Assembly (NCBI GenBank): GCA_963786975.1
Contig: CAWBBE010000008.1
Location: 248,001-312,000, forward strand
Direction of reading: 5' to 3'
Origin: Palsa-506 sp963786975
GTDB taxonomy: Bacteria; Actinomycetota; Actinomycetes; Streptosporangiales; Streptosporangiaceae
DNA length: 64,000 nt
The notes beneath the pieces were generated by a model, which was not told where the DNA came from, ran no database searches, and saw only the letters and a program-made list of their open reading frames with translations. The position numbers and the translations under genes were made by a program. Below are positions 26,405 to 34,439 of this stretch, piece by piece (the first letter of the stretch is position 1; every line of letters starts with the position of its first letter).

Positions 26405-26526
26405 GGGACTCCCCAGTTTACCCGGCGTCGGCAACGCAGACCATTGCCCTTCGCTTTAGATCCTTAGGCTGCGAGAGGTAGTGCGATCTTTTCAGTGAGA
26501 CGCCGGGTGCCGCGCCGCATGGCGGA

Positions 26527-27372
26527 CTAGATGGATGCAGTTACAAGGCCGAAGTAATCGCTGAAGAGGAGGTCCGAACCTTGCCAGCCCGTTCGGTTTT
26601 CGCCCCAGGACCAAAAATTCATATTCACCCAAAGCTGATTGCTGGATTGGATAAATTTCCCGGTCATCGAGATATAGTGATCTGGAAGCGGAAATCCGCC
26701 AGCTTGCGGGGGTGACCACTCCGGTGGAATCGGACTGGTTGCTATCCCGGACGCGGCCGCGGCATTGACCATCAAGACGATGTCTACATTGGGCGCCGGC
26801 ATAAGTTCCAAGAGGTGCTTCTTGTCAGCGGGCAACACGAGATTCGTCTCATTTACTACAAGCGAGTAGACGTTAGTGGAAGCGAGCCACCCTTGAACCG
26901 TACTGGGCAACGTCACTCCGGCCGTCCTGTCGCCGACCGTGCCAGGTTCACCGAGGTAGTCGAGGAAGATGTTGTCCGAGTCGCGGAGTGCGCTGAGCAA
27001 CATCCAGTCGGCCGACTCAGGCGTTACCTTGTGCCCTGCGCTGCCATCGAACATAGCGCGAATCTGCGAGTAGACCTGAGAAAGTAGGCCATTTCCCGCC
27101 GTCACGACCAATGGTCCAATGTTAGCGGAGCCGCCCATGAGAAGATTGCAAGCAAAAATGGCAACTGCAGCTGGGTCGCGCGCTAACCATAACCTGAAGA
27201 AGACGGCAGGTCCACACACATTCAAGCCTCGCTGGTCGAGCAGTTCGGGCTTATTCAAGAGCTCACGGAGCCGCCCAAGGGTTGCGCCCCGATCCAGATT
27301 CCAAGCGATGTCCTTGTCGGGGTTCGCCTCAAATGCGTCCACGGACGCCAATGCGTCCATTAAGCTGCCCAT
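26527..27372 (-). CDS. Putative papain-like cysteine peptidase
   Basis: The 281-residue protein has a candidate catalytic Cys53 in LNVCGPAVFFRL. A His232 in FPLPDHYISMTGKF is followed by a strand with Asn250/Asn252 (WVNMNFWSWGE). This order (Cys at a helix start, His, then Asn in the next strand) is that of papain-fold peptidases such as C39, C58 or C70 types. There is no signal peptide or propeptide. Base composition is clearly lower in GC than its neighbours, which suggests transfer. It lies directly upstream of the two giant genes in the same orientation. A toxin or processing role is inference; no named family was matched. Confidence 0.5.
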   Translation of the reverse strand: MGSLMDALASVDAFEANPDKDIAWNLDRGATLGRLRELLNKPELLDQRGLNVCGPAVFFRLWLARDPAAVAIFACNLLMGGSANIGPLVVTAGNGLLSQVYSQIRAMFDGSAGHKVTPESADWMLLSALRDSDNIFLDYLGEPGTVGDRTAGVTLPSTVQGWLASTNVYSLVVNETNLVLPADKKHLLELMPAPNVDIVLMVNAAAASGIATSPIPPEWSPPQAGGFPLPDHYISMTGKFIQSSNQLWVNMNFWSWGENRTGWQGSDLLFSDYFGLVTASI

Positions 27373-27986
27373 GACGCCTTCCTCCGAGCGGTTGCATCGA
27401 GGCTAAAATGTGCACGGTAGAAATGCTCTTGGCGTCAGTAGTCGATGAGCTACGCCACCCGTGACGTAAAGGTCGGCATCTAGCCCAGACAGCACCTTGA
27501 GGATTTGCCCGAGGCTGTGCACAAATTGGGCACCCAAAATAAGGGACCACATTTAAACCTGTATGCGCTTCCTGGGAGCAGGATTGACCCTATCGTGTCC
27601 GAAAGTCAAGCATACTTCGTCGGTTTCGGGGCGGTCGGGCCCTGGAGCGGCGGTTCGCCGCATCTTGCGGCGGACCGATCGGTTGCCGGTCGACACCGTC
27701 ACGGCGACCGCACGTCGGCGACAGAACTACGCGTCCTGGCTGCTGGCCTGACGCGTGCTGACTCCCTTCGTCGACGCGGAGATCGTCAGGCCATGCGGGC
27801 CCAAGGCCGCCTCGACCTCGGCGGACGAGCACGACTTGAGCTGGGCAGTAGATGTACAGCCAACCCTTGTCGACATGCCAGTAGATCATGACGCTGCGAC
27901 GATCACCGTGGCTGTCGACTTGGAGCATGGCCTTGGCAGGAGGTAGCGTATTACGTATCGGAAGTCATACGTATCAGGAGATCCGG
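27373..27986. other. Stretch of about 610 bp without a supported gene
   Basis: Composition changes from AT-richer (27373-27600) to GC-rich. Open frames on both strands (for example 27505-27891 plus, 27590-27928 minus) lack start signals and domains. The right end holds the control region of the toxin-antitoxin pair. Confidence 0.4.
27951..27975. promoter_or_regulatory. Paired TACGTA repeats ahead of the antitoxin gene, probable operator
   Basis: Two nine-base copies (TTACGTATC at 27951 and ATACGTATC at 27967) are 16 bp apart, each centred on the palindrome TACGTA, 12 bases before the antitoxin ATG. AbrB/MazE-type antitoxins usually repress their own promoter at such paired sites. Confidence 0.55.
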
Positions 27987-28214
27987 ATGCGGCTTAACAG
28001 CAAGGGCCAGGTGACCATCCCCGCTCCCCTTCGCGAACGGCACGGTCTGCACGAGGGCGACGAGGTAGACGTCATCGAGGACGGAGAAACGCTGCGCATC
28101 GTCCGCGCTGAGGCCAGCAGCACCCGCGGGCAGCGGCTCGTGCACCGGATGCGTGGCCGGGCCACCACCACTATGAGCACCGCCGAACTGCTGGATCTGC
28201 TGCGTGGCGAATGA
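27987..28214 (+). CDS. AbrB/SpoVT-type antitoxin (VapB-like)
   Basis: The protein is 75 residues from ATG 27987 with GGAG upstream. The swapped-hairpin SpoVT-AbrB domain is clear: MRLNSKGQVTIPAPLRERHG, then GDEVDVIEDGETLRIV. The C-terminal helix (TTTMSTAELLDLLRGE) would bind the toxin. It overlaps the PIN-domain gene by 11 bases. It neutralises the toxin and probably represses the operon through the paired TACGTA sites. Confidence 0.85.
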   Translation: MRLNSKGQVTIPAPLRERHGLHEGDEVDVIEDGETLRIVRAEASSTRGQRLVHRMRGRATTTMSTAELLDLLRGE

Positions 28215-28650
28215 GCCGCGCCTCCGGGCAGTACCCGCGACCCGGCCGCCGGTCACCCTGGTGGATTCCAGCGTCATGCTCGATATCCTGACCCAGGATG
28301 CCGACTGGGCCCAGTGGTCCGGAGATGCCCTCGCCCGGGCCCGGGACGACGGCACGCTGGTCATCAACCCGATAATCTACGCCGAGGTCTCGGCCGGATT
28401 CGACCGGATCGAAGATCTCGACGACGCCGTCCCGGCAGCCGATTTCGAACGCGAGCCTCTCCCCTACCAGGCAGGATTCATTGCGGGAAAGGCATTCCTC
28501 AGCTACCGCAAACGGGGCGGCCCGCGGCGATCCCCGCTACCGGACTTCTACATCGGCGCGCACGCTGCCGTACGCCGATACCGGCTCCTGACCCGCGATG
28601 CCGCCCGCTACCGCGCCTACTTCCCAACGGTCGAGCTGATCTACCCCTGA
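28204..28650 (+). CDS. PIN-domain ribonuclease toxin (VapC-like)
   Basis: The 148-residue protein starts at GTG 28204 inside the antitoxin gene. The acidic PIN residues are visible: Asp in VTLVDSSVMLDIL, Glu in IIYAEVSAGF, Asp in PLPDFYIGAHA and Asp in LLTRDAARYRAYFP. VapC toxins cleave tRNA or rRNA. The pair may stabilise the island between rnpB copies A and B; it sits at the end next to copy B. Confidence 0.88.
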   Translation: MANEPRLRAVPATRPPVTLVDSSVMLDILTQDADWAQWSGDALARARDDGTLVINPIIYAEVSAGFDRIEDLDDAVPAADFEREPLPYQAGFIAGKAFLSYRKRGGPRRSPLPDFYIGAHAAVRRYRLLTRDAARYRAYFPTVELIYP

Positions 28651-28724
28651 GCAGGGCTCCACGATGGCTGCGATCCCGGATGGCTATCCCCCCGGCAAAG
28701 GACACTGCACGTCTGCCTCGTTCG

Positions 28725-28965
28725 GGCGGCGGGCGAGCTGGCCTGTAGGCCGGGTTCTGTGCACCCGCTCACGCGGGCCGGCGGCCATCCATCTGGGACT
28801 GCCATTGCTGGCAGCCTCGTGCGGTCTACCCGCGAGCTCGGGCGGGCCGCCCTCGAACGCTCGCGCAGTCACCGCGCCCCGAAGAGCGCGGCTCCCTCTT
28901 GACCTTGCTCCGGGCGGGGTTTACCAAGCCGCCGCAGTCACCTGCGGCGCTGGTGGTCTCTTACA
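28725..28965 (-). repeat. Partial rnpB copy B (3' half of RNase P RNA)
   Basis: About 241 bp match the 3' half of the complete rnpB, ending at the same core (CTGGTGG at 28950, TCTCTTACA, CCAC). Its variable loop (around 28868-28892) is the closest of all copies to that of the complete gene. The left flank is unlike those of copies A and C, so it probably came with a different element. It lacks the 5' half and cannot act as RNase P. Confidence 0.9.
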
Positions 28966-29283
28966 CCACAACCGTCATCCTGTGACCTGCGCAGATGTAC
29001 CTTGACTCGCCATTTCGCCGCCCATTGTCCGCGTACTACCCACGCCGCTCCGCCGGGCGTTCGGAGCGGAATCTGGCCTCGATATGACACCGTCGTGACG
29101 CGACAATCACCGCAGATGCGCTGGCGTTGCGAGTGTCCGGTCGCCCGTCGGCCAGCTAGCCCGCGGGCGAGGCGGGCTTCGAGTCCGTGTCTCGCAGGGC
29201 GCCAAGCTTGGTGAGCACGCCGAACCAGAACCGGGCAGAAGCGCACATGTTCGCGTGATCATGTGGACGGTGCTGCCTGAAGA
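28966..29283. other. Conserved element arm next to copy B
   Basis: From GTGACCTGCGCAGATGTACC the sequence parallels 36412-36555 after copy C, with shared blocks GCGGAATCTGGCCTC and GTCGTGACGCG. No gene is supported. It leads straight into the 3' end of the recombinase operon, as expected for an attachment arm beside an integrase locus. Confidence 0.6.
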
Positions 29284-30900
29284 TCACGGGTTCGGCAGGC
29301 GGGTGGGGTCGACGCGGTCGGCGAGGTAGGCAGTGACGGCGTCGTGGGTCATCCCGTAGGCGGTCGCGACGAGCTTGGGGTCGGCGGTGTTCAGGAGGGC
29401 GAGTATCCGTGATGATCGCAGGATCCTTGGCCGGACCCCGGCCGGTGCGAGGATGTTCTTGACGTAGCTGTCGCCGGACGGTGCCCTGGTCGCCTTGGTC
29501 TGCAGGGTGACGAGCAGGTAGGGGTTGGTGGAGTTCAGCGCCTGCCGGTGGGCTAGGCAGGTTTCGATGGCGGCCCGGGTCCACGGATCGAGTGGGGTCG
29601 GGTGTGGTCGTCCCTGCAGCGTGACGGCCTCGGCGGCCGGAGCGATGGCCTCGACGGTCAGGTGCCTGATCTCCTGGGTGGTGGCTCCGTGGATCAGGGC
29701 GAGCAGCCCGGTCAGTGCCTCGTGCGGGTGGATGTCGTCTTGGCCGCTGGTCCAGCGCCGGAACAGTTCCCGCTGCCGGCCGACGGTGAGGCTGGGCCCG
29801 CGGAACCCCGGCGACTGCGCGATGGTGATGGTCTTGGCCGGGTCGGTCAGGACCATCCGCTGGCAGGCGGCGAAGCGGAAGAACCGGCGCAGCCCGCCCA
29901 GCCGGTGAGCCGCTCTCGAAGGCTGGGCGGCGAGGAATGCCTCGATGTCGGTGCTGTTCACGGTCGCCCAGTCGGTGATGTCCTTGCTCGTGGTGAGGAA
30001 CCGGGCGAGGTCACGCACCGAGGTGAGGTGGCTTTCGATGGTGTTGTGGCTGGGCGGCCGGGTCCCGGCGCGCTGGGCCCGCCGCCGTCCGGCCAGTTCA
30101 TGCTCGGCGAACGCGACCGTGGCGGGCCGCAGGGCGGCGGGGATGGCGTCCAGGCGGCGTTGCCGGCGGACGGCGGCCCTGTGTTCGGCGTGGCCTGGAC
30201 ACAGGGCGAGCCCGTGGCTGGTGAAGAAGTCCTCTAGCGCCTTGGCCAGCGGGCCGCCCCGGGCTATTGCCCGTTCCAGCAGGGGCTGAGGGTGGACGGG
30301 GCCGCCGTCACGCAGGAGCCGGCCGGTATCTGTGATCATCTGGCAGGCGGCTGAGGCGTTGTGGCGGGGCACGAGGTAATCCGCGAAGCCGGCCAGCCAG
30401 CCGGGCCGCTCGCTCAGCTGAGCGGCGAGGTTCTCAGCCCTGACCGTGATCCGGTGCGGTGACTTGGTATAGCAGGGAAAGCAGAGCCCGTCGCCTTCCA
30501 TGTGCGTGATCAGGCCGCAGACCCGGCAGGCAGCGTCGGGGCTGGGCGTCCTGCCGGGATGGGAACAGTGCCCGCACCAGCCGGTGGCCTCACGGATCCG
30601 GCCGGGTTTGCCGCAGCGCGGGCAAGGCTGCTGGGCCGCGGCTCTGCGGTCCTTGACCAGGCAGAGACTGCAGATCTCGCGGCCGACTCGGCCGATCTTG
30701 GCGCCGCAGCGGACGCACGTCCGCGAGCACAGCACGCACTTGCCGGTCACCTCCTCCAGCTTCCTGGCCTTCCCGCAGCCAGGGCATTCGTGCCTGGCCG
30801 GCTGGTGTGCCAGGGCGTAGTGGCAGCGGCGGCAGTGCTCGCGGCCTTTGACAGCGGGACTGCCGCAGCGGACGCAGCTGGCGGCTTCCGTGCTCCTCAC
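29284..30900 (-). CDS. Zinc-ribbon protein with degenerate tyrosine-recombinase domain
   Basis: The protein is 538 residues from GTG 30900, two bases after the upstream stop; the frame is open further but only with Arg/Ser-rich filler. About five Cys-pair ribbons fill residues 5-155 (CVRCGSPAVKGREHCRRC, CPGCGKARKL, CVRCGAKIG, CPRCGKPGRI, CRVCGLI). The C-terminal half has an integrase-like SAM domain (NTIESHLTSVRDLARFL) and a catalytic-like domain with Arg in TTQEIRHLTVEA and a terminal MTHDAVTAYLAD. The HxxR box is replaced by ILRSSRI, so catalysis is doubtful. It may be a directionality or DNA-binding partner of the recombinase. Confidence 0.65.
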   Translation of the reverse strand: MRSTEAASCVRCGSPAVKGREHCRRCHYALAHQPARHECPGCGKARKLEEVTGKCVLCSRTCVRCGAKIGRVGREICSLCLVKDRRAAAQQPCPRCGKPGRIREATGWCGHCSHPGRTPSPDAACRVCGLITHMEGDGLCFPCYTKSPHRITVRAENLAAQLSERPGWLAGFADYLVPRHNASAACQMITDTGRLLRDGGPVHPQPLLERAIARGGPLAKALEDFFTSHGLALCPGHAEHRAAVRRQRRLDAIPAALRPATVAFAEHELAGRRRAQRAGTRPPSHNTIESHLTSVRDLARFLTTSKDITDWATVNSTDIEAFLAAQPSRAAHRLGGLRRFFRFAACQRMVLTDPAKTITIAQSPGFRGPSLTVGRQRELFRRWTSGQDDIHPHEALTGLLALIHGATTQEIRHLTVEAIAPAAEAVTLQGRPHPTPLDPWTRAAIETCLAHRQALNSTNPYLLVTLQTKATRAPSGDSYVKNILAPAGVRPRILRSSRILALLNTADPKLVATAYGMTHDAVTAYLADRVDPTRLPNP

Positions 30901-30901
30901 C

Positions 30902-31225
30902 TCAAAGCGGCGGCATCGACCGGCCCCGTGCAGTCTGAGCCTGACCAGCCGCGGCGACCTTGACCGGGCTGAGATCGGCGGGCTGCTCGACCGGGGTGGT
31001 GTCGAGGTCGAACAGGTCGTTGGGGGTGCACTGCAACGCAGTGCAGAGCGCAAGCAGGGTGGTGAGCTTGAGCTGGGACGGCTGCTTGGTGAACAGCGCC
31101 GATACCGACGCCGGCGACATCTCCAGCCCGGCCCGCTCGGCCAGCAGCCGGCGCAGCTGGCTGCCGGTCCAGACCTCCCGCTGAGCGGCGGCGATCCGCA
31201 GTTTCCACCTGATCTGCATGCTCAC
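30902..31225 (-). CDS. XRE-type helix-turn-helix protein
   Basis: The 107 residues hold a Cro/CI-like HTH (VWTGSQLRRLLAERAGLEMS, then PASVSALFTKQPSQLKLTTL) and the ending LLALCTALQCTPNDLFDL typical of the HTH_26 group. The ATG overlaps the recombinase stop (ATGA) and the zinc-ribbon gene begins two bases after its own stop, so the three genes form one operon. It probably controls the operon or acts as an excision factor. Confidence 0.8.
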   Translation of the reverse strand: MSMQIRWKLRIAAAQREVWTGSQLRRLLAERAGLEMSPASVSALFTKQPSQLKLTTLLALCTALQCTPNDLFDLDTTPVEQPADLSPVKVAAAGQAQTARGRSMPPL

Positions 31226-32280
31226 TCTCCTTCGGTCAGCTCACCCAAAGTGGCCGTTACCGCCTGCCGGTAGGCGTCCTCGATGAACGTTTCTGAGGGC
31301 CGGACATACCGCATCGTGGAGGCCACTGTCCAGTGCCCGAGCATCTGCTGGATCGCGACCAGGTCCATGCCACGCTCGTAGTTATGAGTGGCACACGCCC
31401 TGCGCAGCGAATGCGGGGTGAACCAGTCCGCGGCGGGCCGGTCCTCGAGCTTCATCAGATGCCGCAGCCGGTTGCGGACCGTCCCGGTGGCCAGCTGCCC
31501 CCCGGCCTCATCACAAAACAGCGCGGTGGAGCCGGGGAAACGGCCATGGACGTCGTCGAGGAACCAGTGCAGCTGCAAGTCCAGGCCGTCCAGCATCGGC
31601 ACCCAGCGGGGGCGTGGCCCGGACGTGCGGGCGGCCTTGCCGAAGCGGACATGGAGTTTCCCGAACGGGCCGCGGCCGAAGTGGACGTCCGGAACGTCGA
31701 GAAGAACGGCCTCTTCGCAGCGGATACCCGCGTGATAAAGGGTGCGGAACAGGGCGTAGTCGCGGGCCGCGGGAGCGTACTTGCGGGCGGTGCCGATCCG
31801 GGCCCTGAGGAAGCCGAAGAACTCGCTCACCCGTTCTGGGGTCGGCGGCGGGTCCTGAACCGGGGAATCGCTGCTGACGTGGCGGGCGGAGTTGTACTCA
31901 TCCACCGGGCAGACCAGCCGGACCCCGAACGCGGCCTCGATCTCGACGGCCCTGCGGACTTCCAGGAAACGGTGGAAGCCCTTGAACACCTGCAGATAGT
32001 TCCTGCGGGTGGACGTCGCCCGGCCAGCAGCCGCCAGGTCGCCGACGACCCGGTCAACGTCCTCGGCGGTGACCTCCCATGCCGGGCGCCCGAGCGCGGC
32101 CAGCATGCGCTCCAGCACGCCGATGTCGTTGTCGATCGTGCTGGTGGCAAACCCCCGGGCGGTCCACGAGGCGACGAACGCCTCCATGCACTCGGACTGG
32201 AACACCAGCGGGTCAGCCGGCAGCCCAGCCGGGACAGGCCGCCCCTCGATGAGACGGAGCCGGGCTTCTGCCACGCGCAC
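31222..32280 (-). CDS. Tyrosine recombinase (integrase), candidate integrase for the rnpB sites
   Basis: The 352-residue protein has all catalytic residues: Arg187 (GIRCEEAVL), Lys215 (FGKAARTSG), His290 and Arg293 (PHSLRRACATH), His316 (MLGHWTVAS) and Tyr325 (TMRYVRPSE). The N-terminal core-binding domain spans about residues 25-115. It leads a three-gene operon whose far end abuts the conserved arm beside rnpB copy B, the normal position for an integrase next to its attachment site. I infer that it recombines within rnpB. Confidence 0.88.
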   Translation of the reverse strand: MRVAEARLRLIEGRPVPAGLPADPLVFQSECMEAFVASWTARGFATSTIDNDIGVLERMLAALGRPAWEVTAEDVDRVVGDLAAAGRATSTRRNYLQVFKGFHRFLEVRRAVEIEAAFGVRLVCPVDEYNSARHVSSDSPVQDPPPTPERVSEFFGFLRARIGTARKYAPAARDYALFRTLYHAGIRCEEAVLLDVPDVHFGRGPFGKLHVRFGKAARTSGPRPRWVPMLDGLDLQLHWFLDDVHGRFPGSTALFCDEAGGQLATGTVRNRLRHLMKLEDRPAADWFTPHSLRRACATHNYERGMDLVAIQQMLGHWTVASTMRYVRPSETFIEDAYRQAVTATLGELTEGE

Positions 32281-32369
32281 ACCTTCTTCGCACCAGCGAT
32301 CTTAAGGTGGCACCTGGAAGATCAATGCCTCACCATAAATACCACAAGTCACACCAGACGCGCATAGCC

Positions 32370-33510
32370 TCAGGCAGCAGCAGGAACAGGCCCAAACGAA
32401 CCTGTGGGAGTCCCACAACCGGGAACGAGCGCCACGATCGTGAGCAGGAAGCCGATCAGTACGAGCGCGGCCTGCCAGCCGGAGCCGCCGTGGCGGCTAA
32501 AGATCCCGCGCTGGTCCAGCCAGCCGATCGGCATGCCTGCAGGCTGTGCCTGGAGATTGCCCGCGCACTTCTGCCCGTTTTCGGTCGGCGCACACGCAGT
32601 GTTTTCGCCGCCGCGGCGGTGCCGACGGCGCTTTCACTGTAGAGGGTGCGTCCGATCGTGAGCGCGTTGACGTTGAACAACAGCACCAGGATGGCTCCGA
32701 CGAGGAGAGTGATCTTGGCGATTGCCTCTTGTACTCGCGCGACACGCGATCCATATGATCGTCGTACCAGCGCTCGACTGAGTTGCGGAACTTGCCGATT
32801 TTGTTGCCGGCGTTCTTGGCCAGCGCTTGCAGGGACGGCTTGAGCTTCGTCATCGAGTCGGGCAGCGCGTCCACGTGCCGCCGGACGGTTGTCATCGTTG
32901 TCTGCCCGGTCGCATCAGGCACCACCAAATCCACGACCGCCTCGGCGAACAACTTCGCCGGGATGTAGGAGGGCAGGCTCCGGCTCTCTCGCCACGGTCG
33001 TCTCCCCGAGCCTGCGGCCAACTTCGGCAGGCGGCCTGGCTGGCTGGGCGGTTGCAGCGTCAGTTTCTGGCCTGCCATCCCCAGACTGCGCAAGATCGGG
33101 CTGCCGAGCAGGGCGCCGGTCGCCGACGGCACCGCTGAACCCGGGATACTCGCATCGGCAGGATTCCGCTCGGCCGGCTGGGCGAGCTCGACTTGCGCAC
33201 GCTCAGCTGCCAGCGCGGCGTCCTGCAACTGCTGATTGGCCGGCTCGGCAGCGGCAGCCGCTCTGGCGGCGACTGCCGCCCGCTGCCCGGCGATGAAGCC
33301 CTGCACCGTGTCGTAGCTTTCTTCTGCCTTATCAAGGTCCGTGCTCGCGCGCTTGCTGTCGAGGAGTTCGCGCAGGCCACGTAGCAAGTACGCGCCGCGC
33401 AGGCCGAGGAAGCGCACGATCAGCTCGGTGACCACCGAGCTAAGGGCAGCAGTGGCGCCGAAAATGAGAGCCATCCCTATAGCAGGGTCGATAATCCATG
33501 AGCTTGGCAT
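32370..33510 (-). pseudogene. Membrane-anchored hypothetical protein, frameshifted twice
   Basis: ATG 33510 follows GGGGGA. The first frame reads a membrane-anchor-like N-terminus (ATAALSSVVTELIVRFLG), an Ala-rich coiled region and a conserved block (NSVERWYDDHMDRVSREYKR). It must then shift frame near 32735 to give a membrane span (AKITLLVGAILVLLFNVNAL), and shift again near 32590 to give PIGWLDQRGIF and a last span (WQAALVLIGFLLTIVALVPG), ending at 32370. I recall uncharacterised actinobacterial membrane proteins of this layout. The function is unknown. Confidence 0.6.
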
Positions 33511-33759
33511 GCCAATCCCCCTGATAAGCCTTGACCGCTCGCTTGTGCCTGCTGCGATCGTCCTCCCTGTGCGCTGCGCTTGAAGTGCACTCGGCGGAAA
33601 GGGAGCCGGGATTGGCGGTCAGGTGTTTGGAACTCCAGCGGTAGCCGTCACTGGGGCTAGGGGGCGCGGTTTCCGGGCGAGCCAGCTCGGGGGAACATGT
33701 GGCCGAGCGGCACCACGGCCCGGGTACCTGACTATTCGAACTAGGCAAGCAACGCGAGA

Positions 33760-34188
33760 GTGTCAGGCGGTCGGGTTAGTGTCACTGCCGTGGCTGCTTT
33801 CCCCGGTCGGCATGACAACGCGGACGACGTACTGGTCGACGACGGCGTCGCGCGTCGGCTCAAGGCGCTTGCGTGCACCAGCCCCATTCATGATCTGGAT
33901 GCGCGCAAGACGCGCCTCGATTTCGCTGACGCGTTTGTTTACGCGATGGCGGAGATCGCGTTTCAGATCATCGATCAGGTTGGTCTCACTCGGTCGGTCC
34001 GGGCCTCACCCCGCTTCGACGTGGCTCGCCCGTGCTTGCGCTGGCGTCGTGGCCTAGTCGGCACCTGCTTGGCGGCGCCGGCGCCGATGGTCAGCGAGCC
34101 AGTTAGCCGAGGGACGTGGGCCGGGCAGCGTCCATGGCGTCTCAGTGAGTCGGCCGTCGGCTGCGGTGATCAGGCCCGCCAGCACTGA
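33760..34188 (+). CDS. Hypothetical protein, possibly a fragment
   Basis: The frame opens with VLVDDGVARRLKALACTSPI, then DLDARKTRLDFADAFVYAMA and EIAFQIIDQ, which has normal protein character for about 75 residues. After that the sequence becomes Arg/Pro-rich and unlike protein, so the 3' end may be truncated or frameshifted. No family is recognised. It lies between two damaged genes in the island, next to the degenerate rnpB copy. Confidence 0.35.
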   Translation: MSGGRVSVTAVAAFPGRHDNADDVLVDDGVARRLKALACTSPIHDLDARKTRLDFADAFVYAMAEIAFQIIDQVGLTRSVRASPRFDVARPCLRWRRGLVGTCLAAPAPMVSEPVSRGTWAGQRPWRLSESAVGCGDQARQH

Positions 34189-34320
34189 CCGGCCAGGAAC
34201 GCGGCGACGATGAGCACGATGCGGCCGGTGAATCGCAGTGCCAGGCTGGCTGCCCAAGTGATCACCTGATGGTTCCACGAGAGAAAGCTGAGCGCGCGGC
34301 CCGGGCCGAGCCGAGAAGGC

Positions 34321-34430
34321 TGTGCACCCGCTCGCGCGGGCCGACGGCCATCCATCTAGGACCACCATTGCTGGCAGCCTCGTGCGGCTACCGCGAGCAT
34401 CGGGCAGGCACACCCTCAATCGCTCGCGCA
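34321..34430 (-). repeat. Degenerate partial rnpB copy D
   Basis: About 110 bp resemble rnpB 41227-41335 (TGTGCACCCGCTCGCGCGGG, then CATTGCTGGCAGCCTCGTGC) but with many substitutions and small deletions. The P1 strand and the recombination core are lost. It appears to be the oldest, decaying member of the rnpB series. Confidence 0.75.
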
Positions 34431-34439
34431 GGAACGGGA

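Noticed and set aside
27590..27928. Minus-strand open frame before the VapBC-like pair
   Set aside because: The beginning (RSVMIYWHVDKGWLYIYC) looks protein-like, but the rest does not and no start signal or family was found.
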